Assembly (NCBI GenBank): GCA_017412055.1
Contig: JAFQOW010000011.1
Location: 1 to 64,000 of the forward strand
Reading direction: 5' to 3'
DNA length: 64,000 nt
Origin: Lachnospiraceae bacterium
Lineage (GTDB): Bacteria; Bacillota; Clostridia; Lachnospirales; Lachnospiraceae
A program made the position numbers and the translations under genes. Under the pieces are notes generated by a model. The model did not search any database and was not told the DNA's origin. It was given only the letters and a program-made list of their open reading frames with translations. Below are positions 16,508-24,919 of this stretch, in pieces. Every line of letters starts with the position of its first letter. Position 1 is the first letter of the stretch.

Positions 16508-18892
16508 TTATTTAAATTCTACTATAGTTACACCAGTGTCACCTTCGCCAAATGTTCCAAGGCGATAGGCTTTTACATATTTCTGTCGTTTTAAGTGTGC
16601 GTGTACTGCATTCTTTAATGCTCCTGTACCGCGACCGTGAACTACTCGAACAGAATTTAGGTGCGCTAGATATGCATCATCCAAATATTTGTCCAATGCT
16701 GGTATTGCTTCTGCAGTAGTCATACCGATTAGGTTGATTTCAGTGGCGACGCTAAGTCCCTTGGACATTTTTATTTTACCGGTGCTTGTTTTCTGAAGAT
16801 TTGGACCTGTTACAACTGGTTCATCGATGAGCTCCAAGTCACTTATATTTACCTGGGAGCGTAGGATTCCCATTTGAACAAATAGGTCACCCTTTGCATT
16901 TGGTAGGGATGATACAGTTCCGTTTAAGTTAAGACTAAGTACCTTAACGGCAGAGCCAAGCTTAAAGTCAGATGGTTTGTAGGCTTTCTTTGGTGTTTTG
17001 TTATTTTTAAGAACTAATTTTTTCTCTGTATCTGACATTTTACTGCGAAGCTTGTGTCTTTCATTTTCCATAGCAGAAGCAGAACCACCTGATTTAAGCT
17101 TATTCATATTTCGTATAGTCTCATCTGCAAATGACTTGGCATCCTCCAAAATAGCCATAGCTTCCTCGTTTGCTTCCCTTAAAATGCGTTCCTTTCTGTC
17201 ATCAAGATTCTCAGTTTTCTTCTCAAGCTTTCGCTTTAATTCTTCTATTTCTAGCTTGTAAGATTTTATTTCTTCTTTTTCTTGTTCAATAGTAATTTTG
17301 CTTTCCTCTAAGTCAGTTAAAATATCTTCGAAGGATTTAGAATCTTCATTTAATCGGCCTTTTGCATCATCTACTATGAAGCTTGGTAAACCGAGCTTAA
17401 GAGAGATTGCGAAGGCATTACTTTTTCCTGGTATACCTATAAGAAGACGATATGTTGGGCTTAAAGTCTCTACATTGAATTCACAGCAGGCATTTTCAAC
17501 ACCTTCGGTAGATAAGGCAAATACCTTTAACTCGCTATAATGAGTTGTAGTCATTGTCTTTACATTGAGATTGTGAAGGAATGTCAAAATACTTATGGCC
17601 AGTGCAGCACCTTCAACTGGGTCAGTACCAGCACAAAGCTCGTCAAATAAAACTAATGACTTGTCATCAGCCTTGTCTAATATTTTTATTATATTTGTCA
17701 TATGAGATGAGAAGGTACTAAGGCTCTGCTCAATGCTTTGCTCATCTCCGATATCGGCATAGACCTGATGAAATACAGATAATTTTGAATGCTCATCTGC
17801 TGGTATATGAAGACCTGATTGTCCCATGAGTGTGAGAAGCCCTACTGTTTTAAGGGATACAGTTTTGCCACCTGTGTTAGGACCGGTCACTACTAAAAGG
17901 TTGTAGCTTTCTCCAAGACGAACATCGATAGGAACCACCTTCGACTGGTCTAAAAGTGGATGTCTTGCACATTTTAAATTGATAATGCCATCTGTATTAA
18001 AGTCTGGCTCAGAACACTTCAATGCTTTTGATAAAGCAGCTCTTGCAAAAATAAAATCTAGCTGGCTTAGAACCATTAAATCTGTGTGTATTTCATCAAT
18101 ATGTTCAGCTAAAAGATTGCTTAATTCAGCAAGGATTTTTTCGATTTCTCGCTGCTCCTTTATAGCTAATTCGCTAAGCTCATTATTAAGTTGAACAACT
18201 CCCATTGGCTCCACGAAAATAGTTGAGCCTGTGGCTGATTGGTCGTGAATCATACCTGGCATAGATGATTTGTATTCAGCCTTAACTGGAAGACAATATC
18301 TTCCGTTTCGCATAGTTACTACATTGTCCTGAAGATAAGTTCTAACAGTTTGTGAGTTAACCATGGAATTTATAAGATTATGAATCTTGTCGTTAGTTGA
18401 CTTAATAGAACGACGAATAGAGCTAAGTGTAGCATTGGCATCGTCAGCTATTTCATCCTCGGCGATAATGCAACGCTTAATTTCGTTGTTAACTGGAGAT
18501 AGAGGCTCTATACTTGTGAAGAATTCTGCTAATGAGTCCTCATATTCTTCACTGTCATCTTTGTCTGTAATCTTTGCTAAAGGCTTGATTCTAAGGGCAA
18601 CGTTTAATACAGAGCTAATGTCTAATATTTCTTTGGCAGATAGTGTACTGCCAATTTCCAGTCTTTTAAGGCTACCTCTTATATCTCTTGTTCCAGAAAA
18701 TGATACAGCACCCTTCTTCCAAAGTCTTGAGAGTGCATCGCTAGTCTGTTTTTGAAGATGCCTTATTTCATCTAAGTCTATTGATGGTTCAAGATGCTCA
18801 CACATTTCTCTTCCAAGAGGAGATGATGCAAGGTCTGTAAGTCTTTCTATTATTTTTGTATATTCTAAAGTTTTATATGTCTTTGGATTCAT
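16508..18892 (-). CDS. mutS2: MutS2 (ribosome-collision/recombination ATPase)
   Basis: This 794-residue MutS2 lacks the mismatch-recognition domain of MutS. It has the clamp/core, the ATPase domain with Walker A GPNTGGKT (337-344), signature-like DELCAGTDPVEG with the Walker B region LVLFDE, and TTTHYSELK. A coiled-coil of about 515-625 follows, then a KOW-like segment and a C-terminal Smr endonuclease domain with VVHGRGTGALK. MutS2 suppresses recombination in some bacteria and splits collided ribosomes in Bacillus. Length and domains are normal. It is transcribed alone, divergent from yhaM. Confidence 0.96.
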   Translation of the reverse strand: MNPKTYKTLEYTKIIERLTDLASSPLGREMCEHLEPSIDLDEIRHLQKQTSDALSRLWKKGAVSFSGTRDIRGSLKRLEIGSTLSAKEILDISSVLNVALRIKPLAKITDKDDSEEYEDSLAEFFTSIEPLSPVNNEIKRCIIAEDEIADDANATLSSIRRSIKSTNDKIHNLINSMVNSQTVRTYLQDNVVTMRNGRYCLPVKAEYKSSMPGMIHDQSATGSTIFVEPMGVVQLNNELSELAIKEQREIEKILAELSNLLAEHIDEIHTDLMVLSQLDFIFARAALSKALKCSEPDFNTDGIINLKCARHPLLDQSKVVPIDVRLGESYNLLVVTGPNTGGKTVSLKTVGLLTLMGQSGLHIPADEHSKLSVFHQVYADIGDEQSIEQSLSTFSSHMTNIIKILDKADDKSLVLFDELCAGTDPVEGAALAISILTFLHNLNVKTMTTTHYSELKVFALSTEGVENACCEFNVETLSPTYRLLIGIPGKSNAFAISLKLGLPSFIVDDAKGRLNEDSKSFEDILTDLEESKITIEQEKEEIKSYKLEIEELKRKLEKKTENLDDRKERILREANEEAMAILEDAKSFADETIRNMNKLKSGGSASAMENERHKLRSKMSDTEKKLVLKNNKTPKKAYKPSDFKLGSAVKVLSLNLNGTVSSLPNAKGDLFVQMGILRSQVNISDLELIDEPVVTGPNLQKTSTGKIKMSKGLSVATEINLIGMTTAEAIPALDKYLDDAYLAHLNSVRVVHGRGTGALKNAVHAHLKRQKYVKAYRLGTFGEGDTGVTIVEFK

Positions 18893-18914
18893 ATTAAAAA
18901 TTACTCCAATCTAT

Positions 18915-18943
18915 TTGATTTTAAGACTAATATACCTTATAAT
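18915..18943 (+). promoter_or_regulatory. Promoter of yhaM-rlmD
   Basis: TTGATT (18915-18920), 17 bp, consensus TATAAT (18938-18943), in the short divergent gap with mutS2. The leader is about 48 nt. Confidence 0.7.
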
Positions 18944-18997
18944 AGTACAAAATTCAATTATATAAATAAGGTGTCTAAAAGATTGTGAGGAAATAAA

Positions 18998-19948
18998 ATG
19001 AAGTATATTGAGACATTTAGAGAAGGTGAAAAAATAGCAGATATTTACCTTTGTAAGCATAAAACATCAGCTGTAACAAAGAATGGTAAGCCATATGATT
19101 CAGCTATTTTACAGGATAAGACAGGAACTGTAGATGCAAAAATTTGGGACCCAAATTCTCTTGGCATAGACGATTTTGATGCTCTTGATTATGTGGAGGT
19201 AGTGGCTGATGTAGTAGTATTTAATGGTGTTACACAGCTTAATGTAAAGAGAGTTCGTAAGGTATCAGAGGGTGAATATGACCCAAAGGAATACCTTCCT
19301 GTGTCGGATAAAAACATAGATGAAATGTTTGCGGAGCTTCTGAAATTTGTGGGAAGTATAAAGAATACATATCTTAAAACATTGCTTGAAAAATTCTTTG
19401 TGGAGGATGTAAGCTTTGCAAAGAAGTTTAAAAATCATTCTGCAGCAAAATCTGTTCATCATGGTTTTATAGGTGGACTTTTGGAGCACAGCTTGTCAGT
19501 TACAAAAATGTGTGATTTTTACTGTACACAGTACCCAATTCTTAATAGAGATTTGCTTCTTACAGCTGCAATGCTTCACGATATGGGTAAGGTTTATGAA
19601 TTATCGCCATTCCCTATTAATGATTACACTGATGAGGGTCAGCTTCTTGGACACATTATCATCGGTTCAGAGCAGGTTGGCATAAAGGCATCAGGCATTG
19701 AAGGATTTCCACCTAAAGTTTTAAGTGAGCTTAAGCATTGTATCTTGGCTCATCATGGAGAGCTTGAGTATGGTTCCCCAAAGAAACCAGCTTTAGTTGA
19801 AGCAGTGGCATTAAGTTTTGCAGATAATACAGACGCTAAGATGCAGACTATGAAAGAAATATTTGCAAGTGCTCAGCCAGCGGAGGGTACAGAGTGGCTT
19901 GGATTCAATAGATTGTTTGAGAGTAATTTGAGAAAGACTTCAAAATAG
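18998..19948 (+). CDS. yhaM: 3'-5' exoribonuclease YhaM-like
   Basis: This 316-residue protein has an N-terminal OB-fold (about 10-90; KTSAVTKNGKPYDSAILQDKTG, then LNVKRVRKV) and a C-terminal HD domain with HH at 154-155, LLEHSLSV, MLHDMGK (His194/Asp195) and a distal HHGELEYGSPKKP. This architecture and length are those of YhaM, a Mn2+-dependent 3'-5' exoribonuclease. GTGAGGAAAT precedes the ATG. rlmD follows 10 nt later, so the pair forms an RNA-metabolism operon. Confidence 0.92.
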   Translation: MKYIETFREGEKIADIYLCKHKTSAVTKNGKPYDSAILQDKTGTVDAKIWDPNSLGIDDFDALDYVEVVADVVVFNGVTQLNVKRVRKVSEGEYDPKEYLPVSDKNIDEMFAELLKFVGSIKNTYLKTLLEKFFVEDVSFAKKFKNHSAAKSVHHGFIGGLLEHSLSVTKMCDFYCTQYPILNRDLLLTAAMLHDMGKVYELSPFPINDYTDEGQLLGHIIIGSEQVGIKASGIEGFPPKVLSELKHCILAHHGELEYGSPKKPALVEAVALSFADNTDAKMQTMKEIFASAQPAEGTEWLGFNRLFESNLRKTSK

Positions 19949-19958
19949 GTACATATTT

Positions 19959-21341
19959 ATGGTTAAGAAGAATGATGAATATATAGTAACAATTGAAGAT
20001 ATGGGTAGTGAAGGAGAAGGTGTAGGCAAGATAGATGGCTACACCGTCTTTGTGAAGGATGCACTTCCAGGCGAAAAAGCTCGCATCAAGATTACGAAGG
20101 CAGGTAAAAGCTTTGGATATGGACGACTTATGGAGGTTTTAGAGCCTTCGGAGTATCGGGTGGAGCCAAGATGTCCTATTGCTAGAAAATGTGGTGGCTG
20201 CCAGATACAGGAAATGTCTTATGAGGCACAGCTAGCATTTAAAGAAAAGAAGGTTCAAGGCAATTTAGAACGAATAGGTAAAATACCACCATCACAGTAT
20301 CAGATGTGTACTATTATCGGAATGGAGGAGCCTTACAATTATAGAAATAAAGCTCAATATCCAGTTGGATTAGACAAAGATGGTCGAATCATAATGGGCT
20401 TTTACGCAGGTAGAACCCATAGTATAATTCCTTGCGAGAATTGTGATATAGGAGATAGGATTAACAGTGAAATTCTAGACATTGTAAAGAGTCATATGGA
20501 GGAGTATAACATACAGCCATATGACGAGGAGACACACAAGGGTGTAGTTCGTCACGTGCTTATTCGTCGTGGATTTACAACAAATCAGGTTATGGTTTGC
20601 ATTGTTGTAAATGGTAGCGAGCTTAAGGGTGCAACTAAGCTTGTAGAACGACTTAAAGCAATCGATGGAATGACTAGTATTTCCATAAATATTAACAAAG
20701 AAAAGACGAATGTTATAATGGGAAAAACTGTTATAGATTTATACGGCGAGGGCTATATCGAAGACTATATAGGAGATGTAAAGTTTAGAATATCACCGCT
20801 TTCCTTCTATCAGGTAAATCCTGTGCAGACAAAGGAGCTTTATGGCAAAGCTCTTGAATTCGCAGGTCTTACAGGGGAGGAAACAGTATGGGATATGTAC
20901 TGTGGAGTAGGTACGATTTCATTGTTCTTAGCAAAGGCAGCAAGAAAGGTTTACGGAGTAGAGATTGTTCCGGAAGCCATCGAGGATGCTAGAAAGAATG
21001 CAAAGCTTAATAATATAGATAACGCAGAATTCTTTGTAGGAAAAGCAGAGGAAGTAGTTCCTAAGATGTATAAGGAATACGGCTTAGGCGCTGATGTGGT
21101 AGTAGTAGACCCGCCTAGAAAGGGCTGCGACGAGAAGCTACTTGAAACAATGATTGCCATGAGTCCAGAAAAGATTGTTTATGTAAGCTGTGATTCGGCG
21201 ACATTGGCAAGGGATTTGGAATATTTGAAGGGGCACGGATATGGGGTGAAGAAGGTGCAACCGGTGGATATGTTCCCGCACAGTGTCCATGTAGAAACGG
21301 TGTGTTTATTGTCCAAACTCATGAAGCAAAGCATCATGTGA
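19959..21341 (+). CDS. rlmD: 23S rRNA (uracil-C5)-methyltransferase RlmD/RumA-like
   Basis: This 460-residue protein has an N-terminal TRAM domain (about 5-60) and an iron-sulfur cluster motif with Cys72, Cys78 and Cys81 (RCPIARKCGGCQ), the fourth Cys being in PCENCD. The Rossmann methyltransferase domain has WDMYCGVGTISLFLA, DPPRKGCD and the catalytic Cys in YVSCDSATLARDL. It methylates U in 23S rRNA (position 1939 in E. coli). The C-terminal VHVETVCLLSK is family-typical, but the last residues (LMKQSIM) look like a shifted frame: the +1 frame continues with HEAKHHVNVTLDMD, a tail I recall on clostridial homologues. The 3' end also resembles the end of a recombinase gene at 35.7 kb. Confidence 0.94.
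   Translation: MVKKNDEYIVTIEDMGSEGEGVGKIDGYTVFVKDALPGEKARIKITKAGKSFGYGRLMEVLEPSEYRVEPRCPIARKCGGCQIQEMSYEAQLAFKEKKVQGNLERIGKIPPSQYQMCTIIGMEEPYNYRNKAQYPVGLDKDGRIIMGFYAGRTHSIIPCENCDIGDRINSEILDIVKSHMEEYNIQPYDEETHKGVVRHVLIRRGFTTNQVMVCIVVNGSELKGATKLVERLKAIDGMTSISININKEKTNVIMGKTVIDLYGEGYIEDYIGDVKFRISPLSFYQVNPVQTKELYGKALEFAGLTGEETVWDMYCGVGTISLFLAKAARKVYGVEIVPEAIEDARKNAKLNNIDNAEFFVGKAEEVVPKMYKEYGLGADVVVVDPPRKGCDEKLLETMIAMSPEKIVYVSCDSATLARDLEYLKGHGYGVKKVQPVDMFPHSVHVETVCLLSKLMKQSIM
21288..21314 (+). repeat. Attachment-like repeat in rlmD 3' end (left copy)
   Basis: These 27 bases, beginning CATGTAGAAACGGTGTGTTT, match 35745-35771 at 21 of 27 positions, including an unbroken GTGTGTTTA. Both copies encode HVETVCLLSK. 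The 3' end of rumA/rlmD is a known integration site for streptococcal phages and conjugative elements (established). That this copy is an att site is inferred. Confidence 0.45.
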
Positions 21342-21538
21342 ATGTAACACTTGACATGGACGGCTTGCAGGGCGATTCGACAAGTGTTGCGAACCTTGAG
21401 AATGATAATTCTCAAGGTGAGTCTCAGAAGGCAGATGTAAAGCAGCTACAGTGTCCAGAGGATAAGGAAAAGGCTAATATGGATGCTCGTATAATAGAGA
21501 TAGTAATGAGGAGAAATAATCTTATAGCTCGATTCTGA
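21320..21538 (+). pseudogene. Frameshifted, decayed C-terminal extension after rlmD
   Basis: In the +1 frame relative to rlmD the sequence reads HEAKHHVNVTLDMDGLQG and later KQLQCPEDKEKANMDARI. From memory this resembles the tail HEAKHHVNVTLDMDELD...QPQCPPEKE seen on many clostridial RlmD and recombinase proteins, but the middle part is missing and replaced by unrelated sequence. A single lost base near CAAACTCATG would explain the switch out of frame. Nothing indicates that it is translated on its own. The 3' end overlaps the convergent histidine-kinase gene by 17 nt. Confidence 0.5.
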
Positions 21539-21554
21539 AAGCTATAAGATTATT
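21515..21554 (-). terminator. Inverted repeat at the 3' end of the histidine kinase gene
   Basis: AATAATCTTATAGC (21515-21528) and GCTATAAGATTATT (21541-21554) form a perfect 14-bp stem with a 12-nt loop. On the minus strand it spans the kinase stop codon and is followed by TTCTCC, a poor U-tract, so termination efficiency is uncertain. Confidence 0.45.
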
Positions 21555-22805
21555 GTCTAAGTGTAGCTCGTTGCTGACGCTTAGTTGTCCTTTGTTCTTA
21601 TGTATTAGTTCCAATAGTGTATTAAGGCCGATACCGCGATTTTTATCAGTATTAGGCTTCGTAGAGTATCCACGTTTAAATATATTATTATAAAATTCGG
21701 ATGTAAGTATAGGACCTATATTTTTTATTTCAAAAACAAATTTATTGTTGACACAGTCTATAGAGATATAGATAGTGTCGTTTTCATTTGAGGCTTCAAT
21801 TGCATTATCAATCAGTATGCCTACTGCCTCGATAATAATATATTCAGGTACGGTAGATTGTATATTATAGTTGTTGATAGAAAAATTCATATTAATTTTT
21901 TTCTTATTTGCCAAAGAGTATTTTTGAACTAACATTCCAGAAAGGAGCTTCAGGTTTAACTTTAAAATAAACATAGGTAAGTCTGAATAAGACATAGCAT
22001 CTATATTCTTAAGGAGCTCTGTACGTAAGGTTTCGTAATCTTCACAGGTTACAGAAAGAGCACTTAGTGCTTGTAGGTTATTGTCGTAGCCATGCTGACG
22101 ACTACGAACTTGTTCGATAAGCTCACCTATTATAGGTAGATATGTATTGTAATTATCAATAATTGCTTTTTGTTTGTCTACCATAATTCTTGAGCGAAGG
22201 AGAACTATATTTACAAAGCATAAAAGAGCTACCGCTATGATTATAATGGCAAAATAATATATGAAGTGTGGTAAATGTGCAACGACAAGATAACTAGCCA
22301 GGAAAACAATGGCGAATGTATTTCCAAATAAGAATCGTAGAGCTATATCCTTGCGAAGCATAAAGTCATATATATGATAAATTGGTACAAAATGGACAAT
22401 AAGTGAAGAAATAATGAGTGTTAGTATATTTGCAAAAACCTGTACATAAAAGGAATTCTGGTTTAAGGCCGTAAAATTAAATATAACTATAATCCCTAAT
22501 TGAATAATCAAAATACACGCATAAGATATGATACCTATATAGACACTTTGTATAATGCTCTTATTGGTGAGTATTAGAATAAATATTAGATGTGCTATAA
22601 GTGGTAAAATACGAAATAGTAAATTGTTAGAACCACTATACGCGATCAGTGCACTTATAGAAGCAAATAGGATGGTTTTATATAAAACGCTTTTAGACGA
22701 ACCTAAAGAATGCTGCAATAAACCTCTTGTAATAACCAAGACAAATAGCATCTCAAGTATAGCAATAAAAAAGCATTGTAAAAATTCTATAATATCAAAT
22801 CCCAT
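21522..22805 (-). CDS. AgrC-like membrane histidine kinase (GHKL)
   Basis: This 427-residue sensor has six predicted membrane segments over about residues 8-205. A DHp-like helix carries His238 in SRQHGYDNNLQAL, the AgrC-type HxxxN arrangement. A GHKL ATPase domain has the N-box NAIEAS and the G-box RGIGLNTLLELI. Such kinases typically sense peptides at the membrane. It abuts its response regulator (shared base 22805) and is encoded divergently from two ABC cassettes, suggesting it senses a peptide or envelope damage handled by those exporters. The ligand is unknown. Confidence 0.88.
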   Translation of the reverse strand: MGFDIIEFLQCFFIAILEMLFVLVITRGLLQHSLGSSKSVLYKTILFASISALIAYSGSNNLLFRILPLIAHLIFILILTNKSIIQSVYIGIISYACILIIQLGIIVIFNFTALNQNSFYVQVFANILTLIISSLIVHFVPIYHIYDFMLRKDIALRFLFGNTFAIVFLASYLVVAHLPHFIYYFAIIIIAVALLCFVNIVLLRSRIMVDKQKAIIDNYNTYLPIIGELIEQVRSRQHGYDNNLQALSALSVTCEDYETLRTELLKNIDAMSYSDLPMFILKLNLKLLSGMLVQKYSLANKKKINMNFSINNYNIQSTVPEYIIIEAVGILIDNAIEASNENDTIYISIDCVNNKFVFEIKNIGPILTSEFYNNIFKRGYSTKPNTDKNRGIGLNTLLELIHKNKGQLSVSNELHLDNNLIAFRIEL

Positions 22806-23533
22806 TAGTGTAATCCTTTCGAAAATGCAATATCAAAGTCGTCTTTATATTTGCGACCTAGAGGTAATTCTGTTTCGTTGATGCATATTAGACGTTTAGT
22901 TTTTTGATATGAATATATGTAGTTTATATTTATTATATATGATTTATGTATACGCAAAAAATAGTATGGTGCAGTAGCTAAGAAATCCTTTAACGTTAGC
23001 GTACGTGTTTCGAAGGAACCATTTATTGTATATACAATGGTAGTATGATTTAAACATTCGACATAATATATATTTCTAAAACTAATAGGTATTTGAACGT
23101 TTAGTAAAGTATTGATAGTAATGGCATCATTCCCAATATGTGTTGAATGGAAAATATCGTCTAATGTTTTTTTTATGTCAAAATATGAATAAGGCTTCGA
23201 TAGATAACTAAAGCAATGCACATCATTAACTGCCTGATGTATTTTTTCGGGGACTCCAGTTAAGTATATGATAGGAGTTGTACTATATTTTGAAGAGTTT
23301 CGAAACTTTAAACCAATGTCTATACCTGAAATGTTGGAATTATCTGAATCTGAATCAGCTGATAAATCTACGTCTAAAATAAATAAATCTATATCATAAT
23401 CTGAGGAGATACTTATGGCGTTATTGGCATTATGTGCTACATATATATTAAATTTAGGATTGTACATAAGAAGCATCTCCCTTAGAGCTTTGGTTTGTAA
23501 TTCTTCATCTTCTACGATTAGTATGTTTAGCAC
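22805..23533 (-). CDS. LytTR-family response regulator (AgrA-like)
   Basis: This 242-residue protein has a receiver domain (LNILIVEDEE, phospho-acceptor Asp54 in FILDVDLS, YLTGVP, LSKPYSY) and a C-terminal LytTR DNA-binding domain (about 140-240; FRNIYYVECLNHTTIVYT, FLRIHKSYIININYI, LPLGRKYKDDF). The start is a GTG at 23533, decided by GGAGG at the complement of 23541-23545, 7 nt away; the frame stays open further upstream without a site. It is the partner of the adjoining kinase and probably the activator of the divergent ABC operon. Confidence 0.9.
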   Translation of the reverse strand: MLNILIVEDEELQTKALREMLLMYNPKFNIYVAHNANNAISISSDYDIDLFILDVDLSADSDSDNSNISGIDIGLKFRNSSKYSTTPIIYLTGVPEKIHQAVNDVHCFSYLSKPYSYFDIKKTLDDIFHSTHIGNDAITINTLLNVQIPISFRNIYYVECLNHTTIVYTINGSFETRTLTLKDFLATAPYYFLRIHKSYIININYIYSYQKTKRLICINETELPLGRKYKDDFDIAFSKGLH

Positions 23534-23608
23534 AATTGTACCTCCAAAAACATATGTTAATATAAAGCAATTATATGTATAAAAAAGCAAATAGTCAAAT
23601 CAAAAAAA

Positions 23609-23640
23609 TGCTGTTTACGTCGTGAAAATTGTCGTTTACG
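23609..23640 (+). promoter_or_regulatory. Candidate LytTR operator: two repeats 21 bp apart
   Basis: TGCTGTTTACG (23609-23619) and TGTCGTTTACG (23630-23640) are direct repeats exactly 21 bp apart, two helical turns, the spacing known for LytTR dimers. They end 8 bp before the -35 box of the ABC operon, the usual place for an activator. Binding by the adjacent regulator is inferred. Confidence 0.6.
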
Positions 23641-23648
23641 CTAAAATG

Positions 23649-23677
23649 TTGAATAGTGAAAAAATATGGTATATATA
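23649..23677 (+). promoter_or_regulatory. Promoter of ABC cassette 1
   Basis: TTGAAT (23649-23654), 17 bp, TATATA (23672-23677). It lies directly downstream of the two LytTR-like repeats. The predicted leader is about 145 nt and contains the hairpin at 23782-23808. Confidence 0.55.
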
Positions 23678-23781
23678 TGGGATATGATAGATAAGGTTAA
23701 CAACAATATAATAAAAAATACATAAATTGCTAGAAATAAGGATAGTGCTTAATGAATTTTATACAGTTAGCAAAGAATTAG

Positions 23782-23808
23782 AGCCCAACCTGTAATAATA
23801 GTTGGGCT
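23782..23808 (+). terminator. Leader hairpin (attenuator-like) before cassette 1
   Basis: AGCCCAAC (23782-23789) pairs with GTTGGGCT (23801-23808), 11-nt loop, followed by TTAATAG. It stands between the promoter and the first gene, only about 20 nt before the start, so it may act as a weak attenuator or protect the mRNA 5' end. Confidence 0.45.
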
Positions 23809-23830
23809 TTAATAGAAAGTGACAGTGCAT

Positions 23831-24919
23831 ATGAGATTTATATTAAGAGATTTGTTCGATTCCATAAAAAACAATATATGGTTATATGCTTTGATAATTG
23901 TTTCTCAGATTATAGGCATAGTGTGTCTATTGAGCATATATGGTGTATATGTAAGCTATGAAAAGAAGCAAATACAGACCAATATTGATAAATTAGATAT
24001 AGAAGTAACCTTTGATAATGTTACCGTGGGAGAATTGAGAAGTGGTATGCACAAGCTACTTGGTAAGATTGAAAATAACATAGATTATATATATCTGCTG
24101 ACTGGATATGGTGATAGGATGATTAATTGTCATTTTGAATATCATTCTGGATATCAAATTCCGAAATCCATAAGCAAAAGAATTTCAATAACAGAGGGTA
24201 GAATATTTAATGATGAGGATATTGATTCGGGAAAAAAGGCTATAGTAATGGGCGGAACATATGCTGTTGGAAGTGAATTTGCCATAGACGGAGAGTGTTT
24301 TGAGGTCATTGGTTGTAGTGGAATTGAATTTCATAATCGAGCTTCATGGATGTTTATTGAACAATGTCCAGAACAGTTAACCACGGATTTAATTATTTTT
24401 ATGTTTAAGGAACTGCCTACATATGAAGATTATTCAGAGATAAAAAGTTTTTTTGAGGGAGAATATTATGATAGGGCAAAGGTTGAGGAGTTTGAGATAT
24501 TAGATGAAGGTGAGCTTATTTCTATTAGGACTATGATATTTATGTCGGTTGTAGTTGGAATAGTTATAGCGCTCAATACAGGCATCTTATACGCATATTT
24601 GATAAGAAAACGACGCAAGGATATGGCGGTTTATTCTATAGTAGGGGCATCTAGGGGTGCTAGATTTAAACTATTAGTAAAAGAGCTTGGTATTGTAACA
24701 TTTTGTACAATATATATCGGAATATTAATGTTCATTGGGGTATTTGAAGGGTTTATCAATGAAATATATAATAATAGTAAAAATGTTTATGAACCGAAGT
24801 CCTATATTGTGTTAGGAGGTACATACTATCTATGTGTAATGGTTATTATGTCGGCAGTGGTCTTTATGGTTAATTCAATAAAGATAAAGGATATGCTTAG
24901 GAGGGTTAGCCATGATTAG
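23831..24919 (+). CDS. FtsX-like ABC permease, cassette 1 subunit A
   Basis: This roughly 362-residue protein has one N-terminal membrane helix, an extracytoplasmic domain of about 200 residues, then three C-terminal helices (MFMSVVVGIVIALNTGILY and two more): the MacB/FtsX half-permease fold. The conserved inner loop RKRRKDMAVYSIVGASRG matches the FtsX-type coupling region. ATG 23831 is chosen (weak GAAAGTG upstream); a GTG at 23819 in the same frame is possible. It is homologous to the protein at 27947, overlaps subunit B by 8 nt, and is the first gene of the operon behind the LytTR-like sites. Confidence 0.8.
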   Translation: MRFILRDLFDSIKNNIWLYALIIVSQIIGIVCLLSIYGVYVSYEKKQIQTNIDKLDIEVTFDNVTVGELRSGMHKLLGKIENNIDYIYLLTGYGDRMINCHFEYHSGYQIPKSISKRISITEGRIFNDEDIDSGKKAIVMGGTYAVGSEFAIDGECFEVIGCSGIEFHNRASWMFIEQCPEQLTTDLIIFMFKELPTYEDYSEIKSFFEGEYYDRAKVEEFEILDEGELISIRTMIFMSVVVGIVIALNTGILYAYLIRKRRKDMAVYSIVGASRGARFKLLVKELGIVTFCTIYIGILMFIGVFEGFINEIYNNSKNVYEPKSYIVLGGTYYLCVMVIMSAVVFMVNSIKIKDMLRRVSHD

